A stretch of 64,000 nt of DNA from Lutraria lutraria (GCA_964023205.1 OZ026844.1:36069326-36133325), one strand, 5' to 3'. Numbered from the stretch's first letter, positions 12,518-24,321 are shown. A program made the numbers and translations. Notes: a model not told the origin generated them from the letters alone.

Positions 12518-14567
12518 AGGACCCAAATTCACAAACCAACTAAGATGAAAAATTATCTAAGAATACCGAAATTATCTCAGCTTTCACCAAGTTTTGCTAA
12601 CATTGTAAGATTTGTCTTAACTTTTGTCTAAGAGTGAAAAAAATCTTTAAAAAATTATTTGATCGACGATTTTTATCTTAAAAGTTAAGTCAAGGTACGA
12701 GGTGTCTTAACTTTAAGAAATTTTCTTAGATAAAAAACAAAACGAAAATAGATGCTACGCCGAACTCATTATTTGTTCATATCGGTTAATTTCTTGGATT
12801 ATGAACTTTTAAACACTCTTCTGTGGTTATTTTGACTTGATCTTGGGCGGAGCAGTTGTCAAAATAACGTGTCAATTTCACTTATAAATATTGTGAAAAG
12901 ATACATTTGCCATCACAAAATAAGCAAAGATCCAGCAGAATGTAGACATTTGGTGCTTAACTTGAAATCCATTGCTAGTGATCCAAGATGCTTTTCACTG
13001 GACTTTATGATAGAACAATCAACAAGTACGTGTTATGTGACTATTTGCGCATATGTGGGATATTGTACGATTCTCGGATAGACTTTGGTTCTAGTTAATT
13101 GTCATACATGGACAGTGCGATGTGACCTAAAATATCCTTAAACCATAAAACAATGGTAGTACACTACGTCATCGAGCACCTGCTAGTGGATACACATCGT
13201 ACACCTTTTTGACAACATCTCCTCGACTCAAAGTTAGATTTAATTATTTCTGCCTGAAATCGTCAAATTAATATAAATGATATCGCGCACCAATGATTTA
13301 CTGTTGCATATCATGTTTTCGTGAACATGATTTGTAGTAAGTCTCTTTAGTAAAGGCCTGAAAACGGGATAAGTTTTAACTTGTGCGTGTTACGTCCCGT
13401 ACTTTTCTTATAAAAACATGAAACATGGCAAAACTTCTTTATCTCAATTTTCTAACGCATCAGGGAATAAACCGAGCGTATATGGTAACGGTTTCTATTT
13501 TGTTTTAGAATATTAGCTTCAGAAGTCAGTATTTTTCAGGTTTTGTAGTATAAAAAGAAAATGGTACCACTCGGACTCAATTTAAGAAATGATACTATCC
13601 GTACCCAGAATATTCAACAATTTCTTTTGGAGTAAATTATGTTCACAAATAATGTTTGTTCCAGTTGAGAGCCCATGCATGCAAGTACTACATTGTGACT
13701 TTAGTATATCATCAATTATAATGTATTTATTATTTTGTGTAGTGTGTTTAATAGAGTATAATACAGGTGTAAGCTATTTTGAAACTACCAATTTACCAAT
13801 TATATCCTTGACAACATGAATTCAGTGAAGCAAATGATATCAGTAAACTTTATAAAAATGCGTTTGTATGAATTTGAAATAAATGATGCAGAACTGAAAG
13901 ATGTTCTTAACCATTTATTTCAGTTATGGATGAAATATTCTACAGCTATACGGAGCCTTTGTTGTTATAAAAATCTCCCAACTGTGAGTAATGATATGAC
14001 AAGCAGAAATATATCAGACAGTAAACAAAATACATACAGGTATACATATTTCATAGTAAGAATGAATTAAAAACATGAGTGATCAATGATACTCGAGTTC
14101 TGACGCCCTAATGTTGCGTATTTTTATTTTTGATACTCCTGTTGCTGGAACTTTACCGAATTACCGCATACTTCATAAAATTACATAATATCAAACATAT
14201 TAATTTGAATTGATATATCAGTGACACTGTGTGTAAGGAACCTGTTTGTATTCTGCAAACATAACCAACAATTATATTTGTGTCATCTGTGGCTGAAAAA
14301 TACCAAACGTATCCGTAAAATTGAGAAAGTGTATAACAGGTTAAACTAATCGCCAATCGTAAGTTATGACGTATGGGAATTCCGTGGAAAACCCCCTGAT
14401 AACAGTAAATTAATTCTTTTCAAACTAAGAATAATTCCGTCTTAGTTTACTCTTAGAATAAATCTAAGATGAAGATTAAGAAATTTCTTATGTCTTAGTC
14501 AAAATTTAAGATAAAGAAAATTCTCAACTCGGAAAACTAAGAACGTTTGTGAATACGGGCCCAGATC
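12518..14567 (+). mobile_element. DNA transposon with GGGCCC-type ends, about 2.05 kb
   Basis: The left end reads GGACCCAAATTCACAAAC and the right end, reverse-complemented, GGGCCCGTATTCACAAAC. They share 18-bp inverted termini with few mismatches. Subterminal TAAG/CTTA-rich blocks follow on both sides. A second, inverted and truncated copy lies at 27340-28669, and a terminal fragment at 5236. The interior has only short open frames, one of which is conserved between the copies, so this copy is probably non-autonomous or decayed. Superfamily is not assigned: I see no DDE motif and the target-site duplication is unclear. Confidence 0.65.
12869..13081 (+). CDS. Short conserved frame inside the GGGCCC element
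   Basis: A 70-codon frame (MSISLINIVKRY...DPAECRHLVLNL...) with no recognised domain. The inverted copy at 28099-28317 encodes the same peptide with few substitutions and a six-base in-frame length difference near codon 13. Because the transposon copies share ancestry, some similarity is automatic. Only the in-frame indel hints at constraint. It could be a fragment of a decayed transposase or meaningless. Confidence 0.25.
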   Translation: MSISLINIVKRYICHHKISKDPAECRHLVLNLKSIASDPRCFSLDFMIEQSTSTCYVTICAYVGYCTILG

Positions 14568-15338
14568 GGATAACCATCAATTAATAGCCAGCACCATATT
14601 GCTAGTGTTTATTGTAACGATTAAACAAATATTTACTTCCTAGCGCGCTTAGATGTAAGATTTTCTTGTCCTTCGATTGTCACTATTTATTGGTCCATAT
14701 CTTGTAAGAATTAATCTCGCTTGTCAGCGGATATTGTAATATGAAGTACTAAAGATGCAAAGACTTAAAATTTATGTTGATCCGATAACTCTTATCTATA
14801 ACTAAGACAGAAAGTATGCACTTAGTTATGTCAAAGTTGTATTTTTATTACATTATTACACAATGGTTATTTTGTATAACATAGCACGAGAAACTCATAC
14901 TCCTGACATTGTTTCATTCAAGAGGTTACTACAGGAGCTCTTACAAGACTGAAAGCTAGTTTGATATTACGTTGCAATTTTATATCTTCAATTTAGTATA
15001 GTTTACATAGACTTGAATAATAACAAGTGTTTGTGAAACACTAGTGCCCCCTCGTGACCTTGACCTTTGACCTACTGACTTCAAAATCAAAAAGGACCAT
15101 CTACATGTGATGACCAATCTCCCTAGGCCGAGTCGTTCTCTATAGGTTATTGGTCGGACAAGGTTTGGTTGGTTTGGTCGGACCGACATGTGCAAAGCAA
15201 CTTACAGTTTGTCCTAATTTCTCGTCCAATGAAATGTCCGCATTTCTTTTGAAATTTGAAAAATATATCGCATAAAATGTACCTTGAACCTGATATGGAG
15301 AAAATACGTCACTTATTAAGACAAACTGTAAATCAGTC

Positions 15339-15430
15339 ATCGTTCATATTTTGAATTTTATGCGACATATATTTGCGCTCCGCTTCGCGTCGCTTGTGAT
15401 ATATCCCATAAAATTCAAAATATGAACGAT
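15339..15430. repeat. Long inverted repeat / hairpin
   Basis: The 23-base arm at 15339-15361 (ATCGTTCATATTTTGAATTT...) is exactly reverse-complemented at 15408-15430. Inside, the arms continue imperfectly (TATGCGACATATAT against ATATATCCCATA). The loop is C/G-rich: GCGCTCCGCTTCGCGTCGC. A weaker inverted pair (ACAGTTTGTC near 15206 and GACAAACTGT near 15320) lies just upstream. It may be a foldback element. Confidence 0.75.
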
Positions 15431-16715
15431 AACTAATACATACAGTACTTCATTACCAGAAAAAATCGTTCAAGTTTGATATTAGCCCAAAATATAAACT
15501 TTTACTTGTTTGACAGTTTTCGACTGACACATTTTTCCAAGTTACTCAAGCATCGACGATGTTTATTTTAAGAAACACGATAAACACGTAACTTACCTTG
15601 TTTCGTCTTTCGATAACCATGGCATGAACGAATTTTGCAATATCATTACACAATTATATTAAATCAAGGTACGTCCATGAGTGAGTAAAGTTTTGACACT
15701 GATTCAAGTCGAATTAAAGTATATGAGTATTATATCGTTTCCACACATACATTTACATGCATCGCCATTTATCGGTAAATTCCGTCAAATTCACAGAAAT
15801 CTTCCAAGGTTAATGAAGAGATACATCGTGTTTCAGTCTACGGAAACTACCGAGGAGGTATTTTAACACAACGTAAACTACCGAGGAGGAGGTATTTCAA
15901 CACAACGTGAACTAACGAAGAGGTCCAAAAAAGAATATGTTCAAATGATCATCCTAACGAATAAGTAATACTATTTGTAAATCATGTTTGAAACACTTTT
16001 TTGTGTTTCAACGTCAGGTTTTGTACACAAGCATTGCAACATGTATGCGTTGAAAGTTCGTATTCTGCGACGAATTTATTTTTTGATAATTGGAGTGTTT
16101 TTAACAAATTATATCCGAATTTTATTATCACAGGTCCGTGACAACAATCTGTGGTTTTCTTGGCTTTCTGACTGGCATGGAATATAAAATGTTTATGAGA
16201 AATAATATTTAACCTACCATGGTGAATTTATATTCGTCATGTATAGTTTTACCATAAAATTATTATCATGATTAATTGAGTTATCGTCTCATTTGTAAAT
16301 GTGAGTGTCTTAGAAATCTTCAATTTTCCAGATTTATCTAAAACTGGTCGATGAACTGTCTGCCGAAGTTCAGCCACTTTTTGTGGGGTATTTTTCCAGA
16401 TAAAGTATATAATGACTTTCGTTCCTTTATCAGTTTTGTTTTAATTTGAAAGCAAATGTGTGTTTGGCATTTTGTTTTCACGAACTATTATCAAATGCGG
16501 CTAATTTTGTCTTTTGCTAATTACATCTTACACAGACTCAAAATATGTCAAGAACATACTACAGTAGAATATAACATGATTGTTTTTTTCGTGTCAAAAA
16601 CTTTCTGGAATGTCTGCATTTTCATCAAAATACTACATACATGTAAACAATGTAGCAGATTTGTTAATTAAATGTTTAAACGAGATGCCGCCACATACGT
16701 TTTCTGGTTTGTTTT
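15431..16715. other. Gene-free stretch with a short duplication
   Basis: A roughly 31-bp tandem duplication at about 15843-15925 has units around ACTACCGAGGAGGTATTT...AACACAACGT, with a partial third copy. No gene is recognised. Short open frames at 15984-16187 and 16456-16671 lack recognisable features. Confidence 0.4.
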
Positions 16716-16727
16716 ATTCTCTATAAA

Positions 16728-16802
16728 TAAAGACCACCTCCGATAAAGACCATCTCCGATAAAGACCACCTCCGATAAAGACCATCTCAAATAAAGACCA
16801 CA
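16728..16802. repeat. 16-bp tandem repeat (ATAAAGACCACCTCCG)
   Basis: Five imperfect copies of ATAAAGACCACCTCCG or its CCATCTC variants in a row. Similar AAAGACC/ACCTCC words occur in the small elements at 33432 and 48984, so the array may have grown from the end of such an element. Confidence 0.75.
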
Positions 16803-16860
16803 ATGTAACATCCGGATTGTTCATTATGAACCGGTTTGGTTAAATCTAACTGTGAACAAA

Positions 16861-17095
16861 CATACGGGACTTCTGTTGTCGACTGGTTTTGGTCTTTGGC
16901 TTGTAATCACTCTGACTGTAGTCGCTCATGGCAGTGAGTTAGGATACAGTCCAGGTCCAGAAATAAATGCACGCGAGGAAGTAGTCCATCTAGCTAACGG
17001 AAGTCGGTGGTTTACCCAGGAGTAATCCAATGATTAAGCTAAAACATATCGCCAAATGACATTCTCAGTTGGTGGGACTTTAATCAAACCCCAAC
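16861..17095 (+). mobile_element. Decayed tRNA-derived SINE
   Basis: GAGGAAGTAGTCCATCTAGC, then TAACGGAAGTCGGTGGTTTA and CCCAGG match the conserved central body I know from bivalve SINEs (GAGGAAGCCATCCAGCTGGC, then TTACGGAAGGTCGGTGGTTC). A later GCCAAATGAC corresponds to the GCCATATGAC of that body. The 5' tRNA head is too diverged to read. A (CA)n-rich tract follows at 17110-17155. The comparison is from memory, not a search. Confidence 0.5.
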
Positions 17096-17155
17096 CCCAA
17101 CAACCCACCCACCGACACACACACACACAAACAAAAGCACACACACACAAAGAAA

Positions 17156-18588
17156 AGTTTGTACGAAGGGTTTAGTAAATACACAACCTAGCGACCCGTA
17201 CGTAGTTAAGACCACCATTATTTTCGATCTTTACACTATGTTAACCATTAGATCTTGAACTACTTTATCTCGCATTCCTTTCCATGCTTATGATTAAGGT
17301 ACATTAGGGTTCGACTTTGTTTAATGAGCTTTTTTTCTATGTTACTTTTTTCTTTTTGATTAATGATCATACTGCGATGACGTGTGACGGACCTCAGCTG
17401 CAATGCGCGAAACGTCTGTCGAGCTATTCCCGGCTGTGACTCCTGCAGCTGAGGACAAAACACGAATCTCATCCCATTTAATTAGTGACCATTATCACCC
17501 ATCCAGGTTTTCAAGTCTGTGCGAAGCAGGGATCATTTATCATAATGAATAATAAGGAAAAACATAAAACCAAACTGAAGAAAAATTATTTGTTTCATCA
17601 ACAGAGAGGGACAAATATAAACAAACATTGAAGCTGGACATGTTTTGTTATGGTACTGTTATGGTAAAACGGCTGACCCAACATAAACTGGCTTCGTGTC
17701 ACATTAATATTGCTTCCCAATGCTAAAGATATTTTCGTACATCTTTGAATTTGCTTTAATTTACTGTAAGATATATATAGTATCATAAATCGCGGCTTAC
17801 TGTTGATTGTATGTTCATTTTAACAAACACATTTCAGACTGGGACTTAGATTTTCTGACGAGCATAGATATGCAACTATGTACGCTATCATACAATTTCA
17901 AATTATTTGACATGAATTTGATATTCTTTATTGTGAGATCAATCTAAAACTTTGCAAAATTGAAAGTAACATCGAATTGAGCTCAACGATGTACGAGCCA
18001 CGGTGACTGCTTCTATACAACAGTGTATATATCCTGCTGGTTAATATACAAATTATCCATATTCCCAGCAGTAAATTTAAAAACCTTTGTTTCTTTAAAC
18101 ATCGATCATTTAAGCTTTACTCTTAGCATTTATTGCTAGCTGAAAGCGAATCGTGATTTGATTAATAAACCTAGCAGGAATATACAAGTTCTGTGTTTAG
18201 TGTTCAAGTGATTTATAATTACATTTACTGTACTAAGTCCCCAAAGATGAATCCCTTAAACACGATGCTAATAATTTCATCATTGCAAATGTGTAGATTT
18301 TAATATCATTGGTGAAACAAGCGTAGTGTAAATGAATCATTACTAGCTTCTTCTGGGACTTCGTGTGGAACTTCCACAGTGTTTGCATCTTTGTAATTTT
18401 ACAAACTGATTCAGAGGTCTAAATAAATTTGCACCGCTACCCCTAGAGTCAGATTATCAACAAACAACACACGTACCACAGTAACAACAGGTTTCTTTTC
18501 ACACAAACTGTTATATTAATCTTAAGTTTTTCTTTCTTAGAATGTTGAAATGCCTAGATTGCATTCTAACGGAATGGCTACGAAAAAG
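17156..18588. other. Gene-free stretch
   Basis: No supported gene. The small minus-strand open frames at 17260-17472 and 17598-17786 show no domain or splice context. Confidence 0.35.
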
Positions 18589-18642
18589 GGGTATTTAGTC
18601 GTCAACGAAGCCTATTTATGCTTCGTTGACGACTAAATACCC
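18589..18642. repeat. Perfect 23-bp stem hairpin with 8-nt loop
   Basis: The left arm at 18589-18611 (GGGTATTTAGTCGTCAACGA...) and right arm at 18620-18642 pair perfectly around the loop CTATTTAT. The pairing continues imperfectly outward (GCTACGAAAAA against TTCTTCGTTGC), giving about 35 paired positions. The form would suit a small foldback transposon, a recent inverted duplication, or less likely a miRNA-type precursor, since those usually have bulges. Confidence 0.85.
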
Positions 18643-19901
18643 GTTCTTCGTTGCAGCGCTTTTATTACGGCACCATTAACATTACATAATGACTATTGAA
18701 GTATTGAAGTTAAGTTACATCAGACAGAGGAGACTAGGACAGTTAATTGACGTGTATGGCAGTCTGATAAGTGTTATATACATTCTTGTTGCTATGTATT
18801 TTATAAAATTAGTTAATGATGTAAAATGAAATTACTGTCTGACAAGGAGTAAGTCGTACAACTTGATTATACAAATCTAATTGATGGACGGTACTCTTCA
18901 GTATGGAAGTTAATCTCTTTTTGTTATTCATTTTATATCGATTTGGGAACAAGTCTTGACAGTTATTATTAATCATACACAATGGTGGATGTTTTCCGAG
19001 TTACCGAACTTTAACCATGTCTTATTCCAAGAGTTTGAACGAACGACATTATGTACAAGAAATCTGCTACTGCTTATATTATACTATGGTAAAATATGGT
19101 TGGCTGTTCCATTTTACCCATACGATTGCAACCTTCCCGGTTATAAAGGCCAATGACGTAATATTACACAGGGGACCGAAGAGCCGGATAAATACGGTAT
19201 TTGGAAAACAAAGCGTTTTCCTATTAAATATGAACAGGACTTCAGCTAAGCTCGAATTATGTTAAATCACAGCACTGGTGATTTAATGTTTAATTGATCT
19301 ACTACATGACTAAATACTAGTTTAAAATTTCGAGTTATCCCGCGGATGATTTCAAGCCAACGACAGCGGGCACCCAAATCTCTCCCACATTTCCGTGATA
19401 CGTATAAGTAAGCGAGTATACTAACAACAATTCTTTCTTTTTTAAAAGTCGATTTTACCATGGCTATAAAAATAAAATGAATAAATCATATTTCCTCGTA
19501 AAATCAATTTTTTTAAAAAATGGTCTAGTGAGGCTTTCTTGCTTAATAATGAAATTATTAGTGAAACTTCAATGGACTGAAATCTCTAAAAAACACAAAT
19601 CTAGTATTAGCAATTGTTTTCAGTCTGTCTTCAAAAATATGAGCATTTGTTGTCAGAAATCTGACTTTTATCTGTCGGTGTAACGTTGCATCTGCATACT
19701 AGTGCAAAATGTATTTGTGTCTGACTCTTGATGTAAGAAAACTAATGTAACAGGATCATGGATGTATATACATCTACCCGTGTTACACCAAGTTAGGTCA
19801 TTACTGTATTGAATGTACAGCGTCATTGATGCATTGAATGCGTTTACTGGACGCTTCGTTAATCGGAGGATGCGTTAACTTTGATATTAAGTTTAAAAAT
19901 A

Positions 19902-19908
19902 TATATAA
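19902..19908 (+). promoter_or_regulatory. TATA box of the glycosyltransferase gene
   Basis: TATATAA followed by GC lies 52-58 bp before the ATG at 19960. A transcription start about 30 bp downstream would give a short 5' UTR of roughly 25 nt. The position and the absence of other genes nearby support the assignment. Confidence 0.5.
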
Positions 19909-19959
19909 GCAAGGAGTGTATCATAAGTAGTTACACAGAAAGAATCTCAAATAATCAGT

Positions 19960-20805
19960 ATGAAAACTGGCTTCAACAAAAAGGTTTTTTTTCTTGGTGG
20001 AATATGTTTGTTTGCGCTGATATATGCCAAAGGATTATGGCCTGTTGGTACCTCTAATCGGAGCGGCGCGGAGGAAAGGCTTGTTGTAGCAACTGTGGAT
20101 CACAAGGTTCACACAGTTAATTTAAATGGTGAGTGGACGATTCTCCTTACTGTGAACGATGCCTTTTTCGATTTTTTTCTAAATTGGTTCTGGCATTATA
20201 AAAAACTGGGAATTAATTTACCTATCACAATAATAGCAGACGATGATGAATCGTTTAAAAAATTGAAATCTGCTTGCAAAAAATGCTCTGTGTTTAGAAG
20301 CGGTTTGAATATTAGTGGCGCTCAAGATTTCAAGACTGAACCGTACAAAGTACTTGTATCAACACGACCACGGCATATACAACATTTACTTCGCAACGGA
20401 ATTGACGTATTATATGCTGACGTAGATTCAGTTTGGGTTAAAAATCCGTTACCGTTCTTGAATAAGAGCTATGACATTTCGTTTCAATTAGACGGTCCAA
20501 ATAGTCTTTGCACTGGATTCATGGCAATCAAGAGCAACAATAAAACTATTGATGTCATTCAACAATGGCATAATCGCTTGGTGAAAAAGCCAGATTTGAA
20601 CCAGAACATTTTTAATTATTTAGTAAGAATTAACAAAGTTAAATATGCAGCTCTGAATATGATATATTTTCCAAGTGGCAAGCAATACTTTAAGGAATAT
20701 GACGACACAAAACGGTCACGTGCAGTCGTGGTTCATAACAACTGGATTGTTGGACATGGCGCCAAAAAAATGAGATTTAAGGAATTTAATTTGTGGCGTG
20801 TTTAA
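19960..20805 (+). CDS. GT77-type glycosyltransferase, type II membrane protein
   Basis: 281 aa in a single open exon. A short basic N-terminus and a hydrophobic segment at about residues 9-23 (VFFLGGICLFALIYA) form a signal anchor, placing the catalytic domain in the Golgi lumen. The rest matches the Nucleotid_trans (GT77) plan. It has the metal- and nucleotide-sugar-binding DxD in LYADVDSVW (Asp154, Asp156), then CTGFMAIKS (residues 184-192), the DLNQNIFN region (212-219), and the family's C-terminal VVHNNWIVGHGAKKMRFKE. Relatives include plant RG-II xylosyltransferases and UDP-xylose/fucose-type animal proteins, so it probably transfers a sugar such as xylose to a glycan. Donor and acceptor cannot be read from sequence. 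It is compact for the family and intronless. The start is supported by the TATA box and the signal anchor. Confidence 0.85.
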   Translation: MKTGFNKKVFFLGGICLFALIYAKGLWPVGTSNRSGAEERLVVATVDHKVHTVNLNGEWTILLTVNDAFFDFFLNWFWHYKKLGINLPITIIADDDESFKKLKSACKKCSVFRSGLNISGAQDFKTEPYKVLVSTRPRHIQHLLRNGIDVLYADVDSVWVKNPLPFLNKSYDISFQLDGPNSLCTGFMAIKSNNKTIDVIQQWHNRLVKKPDLNQNIFNYLVRINKVKYAALNMIYFPSGKQYFKEYDDTKRSRAVVVHNNWIVGHGAKKMRFKEFNLWRV

Positions 20806-21106
20806 AGGGACTCCAGATTTAACATTTATATTTTTCGAAATCTGGAAACAGCTTTCATTGTACACGTGAAAGAAGTTTATTATTCAGTATGGCTAAAGAC
20901 AAATTATTATATGGACGATATTCTTGTGTACTCTTGCAAACATCTTCAGATACATAAAAACTGTTCTAACTCAGTAGAATATACTATAAGGGTTTTATAT
21001 TCTGACTACCATAAAGACGTCTCCATGTCACCCATGTTTAATCGAATGCATGATATTTTTATTTTGAAACAAACGTTATCATCATTTTGACTTCTGTTAC
21101 TTGAAT

Positions 21107-21310
21107 TCATTTAAACATTTGATGATTTAAACAGAAGTTTAAAAACTCACCCGCACGAGATTCGTCTATGAAGACAACATTGTCTCCCGATGATGTTTCG
21201 TGATCACTGCCTACGTTCTCGAAGATGATGCTCCGACAACTCAATACCACGGTACGGCACCATGCAAGAAATCCCCCACTCTCCGTAGACGTCTTCTTAC
21301 GTATTACGGC
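21107..21310 (-). pseudogene. Possible Merlin/ISXO2-like transposase remnant
   Basis: A minus-strand frame, open stop to stop for about 67 codons, reads ...SGGFLAWCRTVVLS... and ...SGDNVVFIDESRAGEF.... The spacing of W-C-R, a G-rich turn and V-V-x-I-D-E-S resembles the start of ISXO2/Merlin DDE domains, where the Asp of IDES is the first catalytic residue. The stretch 21120-21420 is GC-richer than its surroundings. Adjacent upstream sequence up to 21420 is open in other frames, which suggests frameshifts. No ATG, terminal inverted repeats or remaining catalytic residues were found, so it is at most a broken fragment. Confidence 0.3.
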
Positions 21311-21419
21311 TCATAGTCTTTGCGCGATTACCTATAGAATGGAGTTGATCTGTCGCCCAGACCTCCCTCGAGGCGCACCGGACCTGGTCCTACCAGAGAC
21401 ACTTCCTGTAACAATTTGT

Positions 21420-23086
21420 TGATCTTGGTACATTAAAGCGTTTAGTCACAAGTGAAAAAGATCCGCCTCTAAGCGTGCTTAAAAGCTCTTTCTTCTTACA
21501 TTTTGAAAATGTTCAAACTATTGCAGTGGCTACTGGCTTGTGTATTTACAACGACTGCATAAGGGTAACTATGACCAATATAAACACGTGGGAGTAAGGA
21601 CATACGGTGCGCGCAGTAAAATGTGCGTTTTGACTTTGAGCAGTACTTTCGAGTGAGGAGAAATGTTATGCTTCAGTAGTGGATTAGAAAAGTGAAACTA
21701 TTACACAAAAAATGGGCCATAAATAGCTTGGGTCTCATACAAAAAATATCCCATTTTTTCAATGAGGCATTTTTTGCGGACGTTAGTATAATAAGTTAAA
21801 GGACATGGTTAATCACATGAAACAAATTTTACCAAAAAGTACAGCCGTCTTAACTTTATGAAATGAACAATAACCAAGGAAAAAAGACAGTTACAAGACC
21901 TCTTCCATGATGCCTAATGTATGGTGGGGTACATGGGCCAGAGTCACATAATTATATTAATTTCATATGTAAATGTATATTTTTCAGCACATTTTTAAAA
22001 AGTTTTCTATTCTGCCGTCACTTATATAATAATAATATATATCTATTCATTTGAATTCATGATAACATTTACTTAGCAAATCTTCCAGTGCATTTCTATA
22101 TTTCTTCATATTTTCTTCATTAATCATTTCATTCAAATAAAATTTGCAGAACATATTACACAGCAAGCAACATAATCAAAACAATGTGTATTGACAAACT
22201 TTGTCACATAATTACGCGGCTAATCACCAATAAGCTGTTAAACGCTCGAGTGCGTGCATGATTTGCACGTGCAAATAGATCAATTAAAATCGATATTAAC
22301 TCATTCGTTAACGTTTATCCATCACTTTAACAATTGATTTTGTGACCAATAGGTCGTAATTATGCCAAGGATCAGCCCCTAAAATCGCGCACGTGCGATA
22401 GGTCTACTCCAAGCTGGAGCATCGCAGCTGGCAGTAATCTGTAATGTTGCTACTGTGTGCATTTAATGGAATAAATGGCAGCTTGTTGGTAAGTAAACAA
22501 ATAAACATGTTAAAGCACGTTTAGCGCAATGTTTGTCACCAAATACAGATGCAATGTTGTTGTTTTTTACTTTTGAAGGATGTGTGTGAACAACAATTCA
22601 TACATGTAATTGAACAGATATTTTATAAATATAGCCCTGAAACCTGCAGGAACTTACCATAGCGATTCAGCAGTAATGGAACAATGTTCCTATGCAATCT
22701 ATATGACGCCTTATTTGCTCAACGAGGAGCCGTTGTCGCACTCTTGCTATTGCGGCTGGTGGTCAAAGCAGATATTTACAGAATTTGTGAAAAAAATGTG
22801 ACTCTATAAATCACAGGTGACTTTTTTTTAAGTTTTACTTATGCAACCTGTTAACAGATGATTATGTGATATGTATTCACAATATCCGTTAATTAATAGT
22901 AATATTGAATAAATATTGATCATTATATAAAACAGTGCCTTGGAAGTTTTGTTTAGTATATATATACCCAGTCAAACGTTTTCTAGGGATCATTATATCT
23001 TTATACTCGTATGTAATAAGTCATTAGTTAGCAATGTTCTTGGGGAGTTGTAAGTTCATTTTGGCATCCTAATTTTGAAGAAATAT
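21420..23086. other. Gene-free stretch
   Basis: AT-rich, no supported exon. A minor inverted pair (AAAAAATGGG near 21709 and CCCATTTTTT near 21750) is visible. The open frame at 22610-22801 has no recognisable domain. Confidence 0.35.
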
Positions 23087-23179
23087 GTTAACAGCACAGG
23101 TAACTGTATCATAAATAGATTTTTAATTTTTTTTTTCATATTTTTATAATCCATTGATGATACAGTTACCTGTGGTTAA
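23087..23179. repeat. Foldback repeat, arms CACAGGTAACTGTATCA
   Basis: GTTAACAGCACAGGTAACTG... (from 23087) is reverse-complemented at about 23156-23179 with one two-base difference. The roughly 45-nt loop is T-rich. It is related in sequence and design to the foldback at 2663-2772. Confidence 0.75.
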
Positions 23180-24136
23180 CAGTTGAGTTTCTGTCACAAA
23201 TAATCGACCATGCACTATAATTATGATGTTATCACTTTGTATATACATTGTACATAGACCTCTGTGTTATTACTTTATTTGCAGTGATAACAGACAGTTT
23301 TAAAAAACATGTTGTGCATTTAAACATATAAAGCAAAATATGCCTGGTGTTTTGCCTCATTAACAAAACTACTGGTGTTTAAAATAAAACACTTGTAGTG
23401 TTTTAAAAAAGCGTTAAGTGTAACAAAAAAGTGTTTTGATTTAAACGTGTAATGAAACATGTGACATGTTTAAAAGGTGAATGCTGGTGTGTAATTGCAA
23501 CACTGCTTGTGTAACGTGTTTAAATGAGGAACGTGTTTCAGCTTGGAGGGTTCTAGTAAAAGTGTTTTAAATGTATTTCAAAACAAAACGCCAGTTTTTA
23601 CAGTGTACCATCCTGTATTTATGCATTACATGTACACAACTCAATCAAGTCGTCTGTCTCATTGTATTTTCTCGTATACTGTAGAATACATGTCTATTAT
23701 GTTTATTTGTCAATTGTTCTTGTACATGTTTTGAATAGAACAAGTTTTGGGGTATTCATGCACATTTTCATTATTTTCATCAAACGAACAAAATGCCTAT
23801 AAATGGGGGTATACATTTATTTGGTAACTCAACCCCACGCAATATAATACTACTACGTGTATGCTATCATTTTGATGGAGAATGTATAAGTTCTAAGTAT
23901 GTCAAGTTACAGTTTGCTTTCCTCGTACATCATTGAAGTAAACATGATTATATAAAAGCATGCATTTTCTGCATGTCGACACTTCTGCAGTATGACATTA
24001 CTTAAAGACCATCTAAATATGAAGACCACATGATGGCAATGACAATCTTATCTATATTTCTTGTCAAAACCACAGACACTTATTTTTTTCTAAACAAAAC
24101 ATGAACTTAATCATCTGACAACAAGGTACAGTTAGA

Positions 24137-24321
24137 TACAGTACAACCTCTCTAGAGCGGCCCTCTCTTCAGCAGCAACCTCCCTTCAACGACAGCATGA
24201 TTTTCCCCAACTGTACTATTTAATGACTATTAATTTAACCTGTATAGAGCAACAACCTCTCTACAACAACAACATTTTGCACCTCACAAAGCGTGTTGCT
24301 TTGGAATATATGCACTGTGTA
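24137..24321 (+). mobile_element. MITE family A, copy 2
   Basis: About 185 bp starting TACAGTACAACCTCTCTAGA and ending in a degraded TTGGAATATATGCACTGTG. The internal blocks CAGCAACCTCCCTTCAACGA, AACCTGTATAGAGCAACAAC and GCGTGTTGCTTTGG match the other copies. It has no coding capacity. Confidence 0.75.
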
